Shown: positions 1-6,217 of the stretch, one piece after another
How positions within the stretch are numbered: the stretch's first letter is position 1
How the letters are laid out: each line of letters starts with the position of its first letter
Source: a virus
IMG/VR virus record: IMGVR_UViG_3300042332_000744
Location: 1 to 36,327 of that record
DNA length: 36,327 nt
Reading direction: 5' to 3' (one strand)
The notes under the pieces: generated by a model
Told to the model about the DNA's origin: nothing
Database searches by the model: none
The model's input: only the letters and a program-made list of their open reading frames with translations
Translations under genes and position numbers: made by a program

Positions 1-25
1 ATTGCGGGAATGGAAGCAGTCGAAG
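1..25. repeat. Left copy of 25-bp terminal direct repeat (assembly overlap)
   Basis: The first 25 bases are identical to bases 36303 to 36327. A gene reading through the right end continues in frame after this repeat and stops at 38-40. This is what a circular contig with a short overlap at its break looks like. It is less likely a true terminal redundancy, because such repeats in podoviruses are usually much longer. The unique circle would be 36,302 bp. Confidence 0.9.
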
Positions 26-40
26 AAGGAAGCAGTATGA
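1..40 (+). CDS. 3' end of junction-spanning small coiled-coil protein
   Basis: This is the tail of the gene that starts at GTG 36085. After removing the duplicated 25 bases, the reading frame continues at base 26 with four codons (K, E, A, V) and ends at TGA 38-40. That stop overlaps the ATG of the next gene at 37 as ATGA. The full protein would be 85 residues; see the entry at 36085. Confidence 0.8.
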   Translation, partial: LREWKQSKKEAV

Positions 41-258
41 ACACCCCACCAGACCTGTCAGTCGCGTTCGTATACAAGCACAAAATGACCAGCGAGGTGC
101 TTGTGGTGGACATCGACCGCGCACGGGAACTCGATGCCGCCAGACCATACTGGCAGCACGTTTCAACGGTAAACCCCACCATCATCCTGCAACTCATCGT
201 CAAAGCGAAGGGTCGATATAGGACCAAGATCATCAAAGAACTAAGCGAGAAACCATGA
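37..258 (+). CDS. Small early protein of unknown function, 73 aa
   Basis: The ATG at 37 is preferred over the in-frame ATG at 10 because it overlaps the preceding stop as ATGA, the coupling used throughout this operon. The protein has a hydrophilic start, a middle segment with a WxHVxTVNPTIILQLIV-like core, and a basic C-terminus. No signal peptide or clear membrane segment is seen. The core resembles short conserved phage early proteins, but I do not recognise a function. Its stop overlaps the next start at 255 as ATGA. Confidence 0.7.
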   Translation: MNTPPDLSVAFVYKHKMTSEVLVVDIDRARELDAARPYWQHVSTVNPTIILQLIVKAKGRYRTKIIKELSEKP

Positions 259-431
259 CCATCGAAGAAATGCGGACCATCGACGGATTGAAAACCTACA
301 AGGAGTTGGAGGAGGCGAAGGAGCGGATTAAGCGACTGGAGCATGAGGTTCAACTCCTGCGCGAGCACACCGATTGCAGAGACGTTTGGCTTGTCGATGC
401 CATCCTGAAAGGGAAGGCGATGGAAGAATAA
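255..431 (+). CDS. Small coiled-coil protein, 58 aa
   Basis: The ATG at 255 overlaps the preceding TGA (256-258). The product is highly charged. An almost continuous helix with heptad-like spacing (EELEEAKERIKRLEHEVQLL) fills the middle, followed by a Cys/Asp-containing tail. The junction gene (36085) and the gene at 35813 are similar short coiled coils, so this may be one of a small set of related or partnering proteins. The function is unknown. The strict overlap and good codon pattern make it a likely real gene. Confidence 0.65.
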   Translation: MTIEEMRTIDGLKTYKELEEAKERIKRLEHEVQLLREHTDCRDVWLVDAILKGKAMEE

Positions 432-450
432 CCACGAGACTAAGAGAAAA

Positions 451-696
451 ATGACACTGCTGCAAAAATTAGGGTTGACGAGCGAGTCAATGGCGCGGAT
501 GGTGGGGCCTGTCGCTCCGTTCAAGGATCCGAGTCCAAGGATCAACAGACGGTGGATGGCTATTCCAGTCGAGATCCGGGATGCCATCCTCAAGGAGGAC
601 AAGTCCTACACATACCAGGAACTATCCAACAAATACGGAATCTCACTGTCATGCGTATGGAACATCAGGAACAACAAAAACAACAAACAACAATAG
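451..696 (+). CDS. HTH DNA-binding protein with APFK module, 81 aa
   Basis: The first 36 residues carry a module with LLQKLGLT, MAR, VAPFKDP and RRWMAIP. Residues 42-73 look like a helix-turn-helix (VEIRDAIL, YTYQELSNKYGIS, CVWNIR). The gene at 896 has the same two parts in the opposite order. The C-terminal NNKNNKQQ is encoded by an A/C-rich stretch (670-692) that resembles the leaders found before other genes here. The start has a weak purine-rich upstream sequence (AAGAGAAAA). The likely role is early regulation; no target site is known. Confidence 0.7.
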   Translation: MTLLQKLGLTSESMARMVGPVAPFKDPSPRINRRWMAIPVEIRDAILKEDKSYTYQELSNKYGISLSCVWNIRNNKNNKQQ

Positions 697-836
697 AGGA
701 AATACAACGATGGAAACAGTTATGTCACGAATTGGCCGCTTGCTTGGGCTGCGGTTGCACCGTTCAAACCGGCCTGTGTGTGCAGTGCCACAAAGCGAAC
801 AAGCGGTATCGAGCAGTCCAAATCCCGCTCCGGTAG
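651..836 (+). CDS. Small Cys-rich, zinc-finger-like protein, about 61 aa
   Basis: After a Gln-rich N-terminus comes a helix and then a CxCx8CxxCH arrangement (CGC, then CVQC followed by His) typical of small zinc-binding folds. The start may be ATG 651 or ATG 657; either overlaps the end of the previous gene by about 40 bases. The same DNA is open in another frame (ATG 710, preceded by AGAGGAAA) that would extend the downstream HTH gene. The Cys pattern favours this frame, but the choice is uncertain. The function is unknown. Confidence 0.5.
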   Translation: MRMEHQEQQKQQTTIEEIQRWKQLCHELAACLGCGCTVQTGLCVQCHKANKRYRAVQIPLR

Positions 837-895
837 AAACCAAAACCAAGAGGACTAGAACCAAGAAACACCATGTCCTTCTCAAACCAAACTAT

Positions 896-1270
896 ATGAA
901 ACTCAACGAATCAATCGATCAAGTCACAGAACTGCGGGCCAAAGGTCTCACCTACCGTCTCATTGGTGAACACCTCAAGATGTCCAAGCAGCGCGTCTAC
1001 CAGATCATCCAAGCCGGTAAACAGCGCGATCTGGATAGGTCTAAGTGGACCTTCGGACTCAGTGTCCGTAACGCTAAGCTCATGGAGAAGTTGGCCATCA
1101 CCAATCAAGAGGTAGCTCGACATGCAGTAACCGTCGGCGACATCGCTCCATTCAAGTGGCCGAACTTCGGGAATAAATCCTACATCGACCTTTGCAGGTG
1201 GCTCGCTGTCAAACCGCTTGAGCACAACCCCAATGGGTACTGTTCTCATTGCGGCAAGCAAAACCAATGA
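896..1270 (+). CDS. HTH DNA-binding protein with C-terminal APFK module, 124 aa
   Basis: Residues 5-40 form a sigma-region-4/resolvase-like HTH (IDQVTELRAKGLTYRLIGEH, then SKQRVYQII). Residues 60-105 repeat the module seen at the N-terminus of the gene at 451 (KLMEKLAIT, VAR, IAPFKWP, RWLAV). A CxxC near the end (YCSHCG) may bind metal. The frame is open further upstream, and ATG 710 or 722 are alternative starts. ATG 896 is chosen because the upstream extension is Arg/Ser-rich, low-quality sequence overlapping a Cys-rich ORF. It is probably a transcriptional regulator. Confidence 0.65.
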   Translation: MKLNESIDQVTELRAKGLTYRLIGEHLKMSKQRVYQIIQAGKQRDLDRSKWTFGLSVRNAKLMEKLAITNQEVARHAVTVGDIAPFKWPNFGNKSYIDLCRWLAVKPLEHNPNGYCSHCGKQNQ

Positions 1271-1527
1271 GTCGTCACCAATATCCACTCGTAGAATCAA
1301 TCAAGGTGGTCCGTCTCTCTGAGGGGCGGACCATCCGCATTTTACGGGATCGCACCGCGGAGAACCTCAAACTCAACTATGGCGACGGGGATATCCATCT
1401 CACCTGCGTCGCTCAAGCACATGACCCACTGGAGATGGTAAAGACACTGGCCCGCTTGGATCACATCCGGTCAGTGGAATTCACCGACGACAAAGGTAAC
1501 GGCCTCATAATCCACAAACAAAAATGA
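1267..1527 (+). CDS. Hypothetical early protein, 86 aa
   Basis: The start is ATG 1267, which overlaps the previous TGA (ATGA) and sits in a better position than the ATG at 1249. The product has an alternating beta-like pattern (VVRLSEGRTIRILRD, then KLNYGDGDIHLTCV) followed by a helix and a C-terminal strand. It looks like a small alpha/beta domain. No catalytic motif is seen and I do not recognise the family. It is coupled to the next gene at 1524. Confidence 0.6.
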   Translation: MSRHQYPLVESIKVVRLSEGRTIRILRDRTAENLKLNYGDGDIHLTCVAQAHDPLEMVKTLARLDHIRSVEFTDDKGNGLIIHKQK

Positions 1528-1769
1528 ACAAGTCCTCAACACACGACATCGTCACGGCACTCAAGATCGTAAGCACTCAAATCGAATCATCAGATGGAGT
1601 CGCACAAGCCCTCTGCCTCGAAGCAGCCAGCCGTCTCGTTGACATGGTCAAGCTCACGAGTGACCTCACAGCGCACATTCTCGCCAGTCCTGTCCATCAC
1701 CCTCGATGTAACGCCAAGACCAAGGGCACCTACTGCAATTGTGTCCTGGCGAGAGTCATCCCCTCATGA
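1524..1769 (+). CDS. Hypothetical early protein with C-terminal Cys cluster, 81 aa
   Basis: ATG 1524 overlaps the preceding stop as ATGA. The first 55 residues are predicted to be mostly helical. The C-terminus contains HHPRC followed by a CNC pair eight residues later, a possible small metal site. The protein ends at TGA 1767-1769, which overlaps the next ATG at 1766. The function is unknown. Confidence 0.6.
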   Translation: MNKSSTHDIVTALKIVSTQIESSDGVAQALCLEAASRLVDMVKLTSDLTAHILASPVHHPRCNAKTKGTYCNCVLARVIPS

Positions 1770-2080
1770 AAACCCCACGGCACGAACAACCCTGGTACGA
1801 ATCCCGCCTCATAAATAACAAGAAGCCCAGCCCCATCACCGAAGAGGAACGCACCGTACTCACCGACGAGAACCGTCGCCTCATCGAGGAGTCGGCCAAG
1901 GTTCTGGAGTGGGGTGTCAAACACGGCTTCATCAAATATCCGCCACGATCTGAATTCCCCAAATGGATACCGCGACCCACCAACAAACAACCCGGTTCGT
2001 CAACCGAACCAACCCCGCTGTCATCGTTGAACTCATCGGAGACGCTGAATTCCGTTTGGCCGAGTTCCGAAGCCCTGTGA
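1766..2080 (+). CDS. Hypothetical early protein, 104 aa
   Basis: ATG 1766 overlaps the preceding TGA. Residues 1-70 look like genuine protein: charged, helical around EEERTVLTDENRRLIEESAK, with an aromatic/basic segment after it. From about residue 68 the sequence becomes Pro/Ser/Thr-rich and overlaps by 118 bases another frame (1963-2166) that looks better folded. The tail may be a read-through of non-selected sequence, or the two frames may both be used. The function is unknown. Confidence 0.55.
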   Translation: MKTPRHEQPWYESRLINNKKPSPITEEERTVLTDENRRLIEESAKVLEWGVKHGFIKYPPRSEFPKWIPRPTNKQPGSSTEPTPLSSLNSSETLNSVWPSSEAL

Positions 2081-2166
2081 TCGTATACCGCCGAGGCGAT
2101 GCCATCTACGTCCGCCGCACCTCAGAGTTCCACGAAAAGTTCAAACCACATGATCAAGAAAACTAA
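1963..2166 (+). CDS. Small beta-rich hypothetical protein, 67 aa
   Basis: The product has alternating hydrophobic strands (AVIVELIG, FRLAEF, PVIVYRRGDAIYVRR) typical of a small beta-barrel. It lies in a different frame from the end of the preceding gene and overlaps it by 118 bases. ATG 1963 is the first Met in frame; no internal ATG codon is available before the strands. The next gene at 2150 overlaps its end by 17 bases. Function not recognised. Confidence 0.55.
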   Translation: MDTATHQQTTRFVNRTNPAVIVELIGDAEFRLAEFRSPVIVYRRGDAIYVRRTSEFHEKFKPHDQEN

Positions 2167-2308
2167 AGCCGGATACAAAGTAGAGTCCAAGGAACACCAC
2201 AAGAACATGGGTACTTACCCAACCAAGACCGCCGCCATCAAACGACTGATGGAAGTGGAAATGTTCAAGGCCATGAAGAAGGCCGGAACACTTCGCAAGA
2301 AGAAGTAG
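2150..2308 (+). CDS. Small basic hypothetical protein, 52 aa
   Basis: ATG 2150 is chosen over ATG 2099 because the upstream codons give Ser-rich sequence lying over the previous gene. The product is strongly basic, with a short strand pair (GYKVESKEHHKNMGTYPT) and a helix, ending in Lys-rich sequence. Such short Lys-rich proteins occur in many phages as processed or DNA-associated peptides. No specific role can be assigned. It is the last gene before the primase-helicase leader. Confidence 0.55.
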   Translation: MIKKTKAGYKVESKEHHKNMGTYPTKTAAIKRLMEVEMFKAMKKAGTLRKKK

Positions 2309-2318
2309 TAGTCAGCAC

Positions 2319-2346
2319 AGTCCTTAACCAGCAACGAATCAACGAC
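2319..2346 (+). promoter_or_regulatory. A/C-rich leader with AGTCCTTAAC element before primase-helicase
   Basis: The 10-base string AGTCCTTAAC (2319-2328) is followed by an unstructured A/C-rich stretch and the ATG at 2347, without a Shine-Dalgarno site. The same 10 bases begin the leader of the SF2 helicase at 33574-33583. Two copies in the leaders of two helicase genes suggest a shared control element, perhaps a promoter part or translation enhancer. This is inferred from the repeat only. Confidence 0.4.
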
Positions 2347-4131
2347 ATGACAACGCTCGAACGAGCGGCTCTTTGGCTTGCCAAGGTACCGCCAGCCATC
2401 TCCGGATCCGGTGGTCACAACACCACCTACACCGCCGCAGTAGGTCTCGTCCATGGATTCGGACTGTCCCATGTGGACAGCCTCAATCTCCTCGAAGACT
2501 GGAACAAGTCCTGCCAGCCACCGTGGAAAGCCACAGAGCTTGCGTACAAGCTACGGGATGCCGCGTCCCGCGCTCACAATAAGCCTAGGGGGCATCTTCT
2601 TGAAGCCGGGGCTCAATCATCCGCAACGCCATTCGACATCAGCAGGGTGTCATTTAAGAAGCCTGCACCCATGACTTCACCCGATCCTCAAGCCAGCGAG
2701 TTCAAGCGGTTCATGCAGACAGCGTTCGCTCCGACTGAGGTCGTCTGTATCTGCGACGCCGTCGAGGAGGGTAGGCCAGTCAGTGCCGGCTCATTCATCA
2801 CCATCGAGGATTGGATCGCTCGCTTCGATGATCCCGAGTCCCGCATCCTGTCCCCGGAGCGCGAGGGAATATTTGTCCGCATCAACCCGTTCAAGCCCGG
2901 ACTCTACAGCGGCAGCGATAACGATGTCAGCGCCTACCGCCATGTCCTCGTCGAGTTCGATGACCTTCCCAAGCCCGAGCAGGAGAAGCGACTCCGAGAC
3001 TCTGGCCTACCCATCACCGTCCTCATCGACTCCGGTGGTAAGAGCATCCACGGCTGGGTACGGGTAGACGCTCCCTCCCGTAAAGAGTGGGACGCTCGCC
3101 GGGATCTCATCTACGCCGCCATCCCCGGCATCGATGCCAAGAACAAGAACCCCTCGCGCTATAGTCGCCTCCCCGGCGCATGGCGAAGTCCCACTGCTCA
3201 GCAGAAGTTGTTGGACACCAACCTCGGTGCCGCATCCTGGGAGGACTGGCTCACCAACCGAGAGAGCGATGAGGACAAGGCTACGATCGTCAGTGTCAAA
3301 GACCTGATCAATTTCGATCCATCGAATGATCCGGATAACCTCATCGGCAAACGCTGGCTCACTCGCGGCTCATCCATGATTATCAGCGGCGGAACCGGCA
3401 TCGGTAAGTCCAGCCTGATGATGCAGATCATCATCCGATGGTCGCTTGGTCTCGATTTCTTTGGCATCCAGCCGGTGAAGCCACTCAAGATCGGAATCAT
3501 CCAAGCGGAGAACGATCGCGGTGACCTCGCCGAAGCGTTCCAAGGGGTCGCCCAGGGGCTTTCCACGACAGGCGAAGAGATCAGGCGGTTGCAACACCAG
3601 CTCGAATTCAGGACCGAGTCCGTTCGCACCGGCGATCAGTTCCTCGCCTACGCCCGCCGATTCATCCACAAGTCTAAGCTCGATGTCATCGTCGCCGATC
3701 CATTGTTCTCCTACTTCGGCGGAGACCTGAGTGACCAAGGCGAGGTATCGGTGTTCTTGCGAAACAAGCTCCAGCCAATCCTTCACGAAACCAAGGTCGC
3801 TTGGATCTGGATGCACCACATCTCCAAGACCCAGCGCAAGGACGGTGAGCCGCTCACCACAATGGAACTGGCCCATGCAGGCTTCGGATCCAGCGAGCTT
3901 GCCAACTGGGCGCGGGAGATCGCCGTGCTCAATGAAGTAGGCCAGTCCAAGCCTCGACGCTTCCAGCTCGCCTTCTGCAAGCGGGGATCACGGCTCCCGG
4001 CATCAAGCATCAACCTCCAGCACGGAACCACCGGCATCAAGTGGGAGCAATGGAACCCCATGGTCATGACCGGCGCACAACTCAAGGAGAAGAAGCCGTT
4101 TAACAAAGCCAAAAGGAAGGACTCAATATGA
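2347..4131 (+). CDS. Primase-helicase: AEP-like primase fused to RepA/RecA-type ATPase, 594 aa
   Basis: This is probably the replication initiator/helicase. Residues 1-85 look like a PriCT-type helical domain. Residues 110-300 resemble an archaeo-eukaryotic (PrimPol) primase: VEFDD at 202-206 (E203, D205 as candidate metal ligands), SGGKSIHGW at 229-237 with the expected His, and NPSRYSRLPG at 268. Residues 330-560 form a RecA-fold ATPase of the RepA/AAA_25 type: Walker A GGTGIGKS at 348-355 (K354), Walker B hydrophobic strand ending near D451, then a WMHH segment. This domain order is common in plasmid and phage replication proteins. It ends in an ATGA overlap with the gene at 4128. No DNA polymerase is encoded nearby, so elongation probably uses the host enzyme. 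Confidence 0.8.
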   Translation: MTTLERAALWLAKVPPAISGSGGHNTTYTAAVGLVHGFGLSHVDSLNLLEDWNKSCQPPWKATELAYKLRDAASRAHNKPRGHLLEAGAQSSATPFDISRVSFKKPAPMTSPDPQASEFKRFMQTAFAPTEVVCICDAVEEGRPVSAGSFITIEDWIARFDDPESRILSPEREGIFVRINPFKPGLYSGSDNDVSAYRHVLVEFDDLPKPEQEKRLRDSGLPITVLIDSGGKSIHGWVRVDAPSRKEWDARRDLIYAAIPGIDAKNKNPSRYSRLPGAWRSPTAQQKLLDTNLGAASWEDWLTNRESDEDKATIVSVKDLINFDPSNDPDNLIGKRWLTRGSSMIISGGTGIGKSSLMMQIIIRWSLGLDFFGIQPVKPLKIGIIQAENDRGDLAEAFQGVAQGLSTTGEEIRRLQHQLEFRTESVRTGDQFLAYARRFIHKSKLDVIVADPLFSYFGGDLSDQGEVSVFLRNKLQPILHETKVAWIWMHHISKTQRKDGEPLTTMELAHAGFGSSELANWAREIAVLNEVGQSKPRRFQLAFCKRGSRLPASSINLQHGTTGIKWEQWNPMVMTGAQLKEKKPFNKAKRKDSI

Positions 4132-4454
4132 ATACATACAGGGATCAGTTCGGGAGGATGCAGCCGCTCAAGCATGACAAGGATCTCACATTAAGCGAGG
4201 TGGTCATCCACATCTCTCAGACACTCGCTTGCGATATCGAGCGGGCCAGTAAGTTGTTCAACGAACTCCGTAAGCGAAGGATCATCGTCTTCGACAAGCT
4301 CGACCGCACTTGGCACGGCATCGACAACCGCACCATGCGCCACACCGATTCGGATCGGATCCGGGCTTTGGAGATCCGGCTGGAAACCCTCGAAACCAAG
4401 CACAAAAAGCTCCTCGCCGCCTACCGGAATCACATCAGCCTGATTCCCAACTAG
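4128..4454 (+). CDS. Hypothetical protein coupled to primase-helicase, 108 aa
   Basis: ATG 4128 overlaps the stop of the primase-helicase (ATGA), so it is translated with it. The first half contains a possible winged-helix-like segment (SEVVIHISQTLACDIERASK, then RKRRIIVF and a Trp). The second half is a coiled coil (IRALEIRLETLETKHKKLL). A helicase accessory or DNA-binding role is plausible from position but is only inference. It is the last gene of the plus-strand early operon; the inverted-repeat cluster begins at its stop. Confidence 0.6.
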   Translation: MNTYRDQFGRMQPLKHDKDLTLSEVVIHISQTLACDIERASKLFNELRKRRIIVFDKLDRTWHGIDNRTMRHTDSDRIRALEIRLETLETKHKKLLAAYRNHISLIPN

Positions 4455-4552
4455 GGGGGCCCACTAGGGGGTACCCTATAGGCCTATGGTGCCCCCCTTT
4501 CATGGTAAACCCTCCCCCCTAGTATGCCCCCACTAACCCCTCTATATAGGGG
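4450..4552. repeat. Cluster of inverted repeats with G and C runs
   Basis: ACTAGGGGGG at 4450-4459 is matched by its exact reverse complement CCCCCCTAGT at 4514-4523, and a second direct copy ACTAGGGGG lies at 4463-4471. Between them is a perfect 10-bp palindrome ATAGGCCTAT (4478-4487). CCCCT/AGGGG pairs again at 4537-4552. The cluster starts at the stop codon of the last plus-strand early gene. It may be a bidirectional terminator, a replication origin structure, or both. Confidence 0.6.
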
Positions 4553-4553
4553 T

Positions 4554-4599
4554 ATCTGTGCTCCCCCATCTTCGCTGTTAAAGCGAAGGGGGCACAGAT
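4554..4599. terminator. Long hairpin between converging transcription units
   Basis: ATCTGTG (4554-4560) pairs with CACAGAT (4593-4599). Inside, CCCC pairs with GGGG and CTTCGCT (4570-4576) with AGCGAAG (4582-4588) around a GTTAA loop, with small bulges in the left arm. No good U-tract follows on either strand. Its place between plus-strand (ends 4454) and minus-strand (ends 4840) genes fits a bidirectional transcription barrier. Confidence 0.55.
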
Positions 4600-4839
4600 A
4601 GCAAGCTAACCCACTGATTACGAATCGCTTGATCGCTTGGTTGGATGAAAATGGGATTGGCGGATTGAGAGTGGATGGAACGGATGCCCAGCGGTGGAGC
4701 AGAAATGGCCATAGGAGCGCGTTTGATGGCTCGGGAGCGTGATGATAGCGGAACGGGGGTGGCGATCGCTTGGAGGGGCCGGGGTGGAGGGGTGGCAGGG
4801 TAGGAGCGACTTCTCGACCGCATCACGGGGATGGATGGC
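4600..4839. other. G-rich intergenic stretch without a convincing gene
   Basis: The plus strand is G-rich, with repeated short words such as ATCGCTTG and GGATGG. A minus-strand frame is open across it (4578-4892) but gives Arg/Ser/Pro-rich sequence with no protein-like pattern, so I do not call it. A 44-residue C-terminal portion from an internal ATG near 4712 cannot be wholly excluded. The region may be a 3' untranslated or origin-associated segment. Confidence 0.4.
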
Positions 4840-5115
4840 CTACTTCTTGAGCTGATCGGGCGCGAGGCGGTAGTGCTGGATCGGATAGACACCGCGGTTG
4901 CCGGACATGATCCGGAACTTGCGGCACTCCATCACACCGAGCTTGGTCGAGCGGCAGAGGATGATCCCCGCCGCGTTGGCCGTCAGGTTCCACTCATCGG
5001 ACCACTGGGACGCGGTCTTCCAATCGCTGGGCACGCACTCTGGCTGGTTCGCGATCGCTAGTCGCAGATGTCTCAGTAACTCGGCAGATTCCATTTGGTT
5101 TCGTTCTGTGGCCAT
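4840..5115 (-). CDS. Small winged-helix-like protein, 91 aa
   Basis: The N-terminal helix (MESAELLRHLRLAI) is followed by TASQWSDEWNLTANAAGIIL, which reads as a winged-helix recognition segment, and by a basic strand pair with RVYPIQHYRL-like spacing. It starts 43 bases before the stop of the metallophosphoesterase; Met8 (at 5094) is an alternative start with a shorter overlap. AT-rich sequence (TTATATATACATC) lies just upstream of the start, inside the previous gene. It could regulate this short operon or act as a DNA-binding partner. Function not established. Confidence 0.55.
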   Translation of the reverse strand: MATERNQMESAELLRHLRLAIANQPECVPSDWKTASQWSDEWNLTANAAGIILCRSTKLGVMECRKFRIMSGNRGVYPIQHYRLAPDQLKK

Positions 5116-5810
5116 TGATGTATATATAATTGGGCTTCGTTATCTGTATACTCTCCAAATACAATACCGTGGTTCCATGCTAGTGTGGACCGCCTCTTGG
5201 CCGCGTAATCCATCGACGGAATGTTAGCCAGAGTTCCAACACAAAAACCCACCGGACTCGATTGAGTTCGACCTGTTGCTTGGCCCGCTCGATGAGCATG
5301 CGCGACCACACAGTTGCCGAATGTCTCAGCCGAATCACGAATGAAGTTCTCTCCATAAAGCACACCATGTCCCCACTTGTACCCACCGAGCTTGTAGAAG
5401 GAGCGATCTAGGCAGTCGTTGTACTTGATGAAGGTGTGGCAGTGCTTCTCGATTGGCTTGATCATCCGCTCCCACACCGCCTCGGCGAATCCTCGGACCA
5501 CCGCGTTGTGATGGTTCAAGTACTTCTTGGCCCGCTCATCATGGTTTCCGAGGGTGAAGACCGTGGGGCGTAACGCATTCAGGAAGGCCGCGCCCTCCTG
5601 CACGTCGTCCAGATAGTCATCCGCGTGATCCGAGTCGTCCGGGTTGGCCAGTGAGCCGCTCCTCAGACTCGCAAGATCGTAGGCGTCGCCCAGGTGGATC
5701 ACCTCATCCGGTCGGAACCGCTCGCGGAAGAGCAGAACCGCGGCAAGCGCGTCTTTATTGGCCCGATTACCATGGCTACAGCCCACCGCCATCACTCTCT
5801 TCACACCCAT
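5073..5810 (-). CDS. Calcineurin-like metallophosphoesterase, 245 aa
   Basis: The metallophosphoesterase motifs are in order: GCSHGN (H13), HLGDAYD (D42), LGNHDER (N89, H90, D91), WGHG (H148) and VVAHAHRAG (H171, H173). The length fits a single catalytic domain. The first motif normally reads D-x-H; here the Asp position is Cys11, so one metal ligand is altered. The ATG at 5810 is chosen; an upstream GTG (5825) would add five residues. Substrate unknown: such enzymes hydrolyse phosphomono- or diesters, including nucleotides and nucleic acids. In a phage accessory island, DNA processing or degradation of a defence nucleotide signal are possible roles (inference). Confidence 0.75.
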   Translation of the reverse strand: MGVKRVMAVGCSHGNRANKDALAAVLLFRERFRPDEVIHLGDAYDLASLRSGSLANPDDSDHADDYLDDVQEGAAFLNALRPTVFTLGNHDERAKKYLNHHNAVVRGFAEAVWERMIKPIEKHCHTFIKYNDCLDRSFYKLGGYKWGHGVLYGENFIRDSAETFGNCVVAHAHRAGQATGRTQSSPVGFCVGTLANIPSMDYAAKRRSTLAWNHGIVFGEYTDNEAQLYIHQWPQNETKWNLPSY

Positions 5811-6024
5811 GCAGCGACCAAGCACGGATCCGAAATGGACTCAAGCGGTATAAAGCGGCAGACCGCACCATAATTTGCCGCATTTCCCAGTCCCCGGATT
5901 TCGGATTCCAAACTCCGAATTCCGAATTCGCGTATGGCGTATGCCATTTCTGGAATACCGCACCATGAGATCCCGAGGATGATTGGCCCGCTCAATTGCG
6001 AATCGCTCCGCGTGTAACGGGGTG

Positions 6025-6039
6025 GGACATGGGGTGTCC
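6025..6039. promoter_or_regulatory. Operator-like inverted repeat GGACAT-N3-GTGTCC
   Basis: The half sites GGACAT and GTGTCC surround GGG. It differs at one base from the perfect form at 6071-6085, and the two centres are 46 bp apart. Two further sites of the same kind occur in the other divergent region, at 8006-8020 and 8102-8116. The dyad and recurrence suggest binding of a dimeric regulator. Confidence 0.5.
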
Positions 6040-6068
6040 TACATCGGGGTTCTATGTAAATAGCGGGG

Positions 6069-6087
6069 TCGGACATTGGATGTCCGA
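6069..6087. promoter_or_regulatory. Perfect operator-like inverted repeat TCGGACAT-N3-ATGTCCGA
   Basis: An exact 8-bp dyad surrounds TGG, the longest copy of the motif. It lies upstream of the metallophosphoesterase operon and downstream of the terminator that ends the neighbouring minus-strand operon. It could bind a phage or host repressor. Confidence 0.55.
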
Positions 6088-6168
6088 TGGCAAGCAACGG
6101 GGGGGGACGATTGGATTGGCCAACTAGGAAGCAAAGCGGGCAAGCGGGGCGCTGACACTATCGGCAAC

Positions 6169-6198
6169 AAAAAACCCCGCAGGGGTTAACCTACGGGG
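6169..6198 (-). terminator. Intrinsic terminator of the minus-strand Cys-rich operon
   Basis: Read on the minus strand, CCCCGTAGG (6198-6190) pairs with CCTGCGGGG (6183-6175) with one central mismatch and a 6-base loop, followed at once by six T residues (6174-6169). This is a classic rho-independent terminator. It lies 20 bases beyond the last gene of the operon (stop at 6218). Confidence 0.85.
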
Positions 6199-6217
6199 CG
6201 TGGCGGGGATTCCTATG

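Larger units (their letters stand above)
5811..6168. promoter_or_regulatory. Control region of the metallophosphoesterase operon, repeat-rich
   Basis: No gene is convincing here, although a minus-strand frame is open. From 5895 to 5932 there are short direct and inverted copies of TTCGGA/TCCGAA, including tandem CCGAATT words, followed by a repeated GCGTATG (5931-5945). Two GGACAT-type inverted repeats lie at 6025-6039 and 6069-6087, with CTATGTAAATAG, itself an inverted repeat, between them. AT-rich TTTATAC and AATTATG words on the minus strand (about 5845-5880) could be promoter -10 elements. It probably carries the promoter and operators for the minus genes below 5810. Confidence 0.45.

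Noticed and set aside
4578-4892. 104-residue minus-strand frame in the convergent intergenic region
   Set aside because: Arg/Ser/Pro-rich sequence with no protein-like pattern, ending inside the long hairpin. A 44-residue downstream portion is not excluded but has no support.
5801-6097. 98-residue minus-strand frame through the control region
   Set aside because: It runs through operator-like repeats and reads as random composition.
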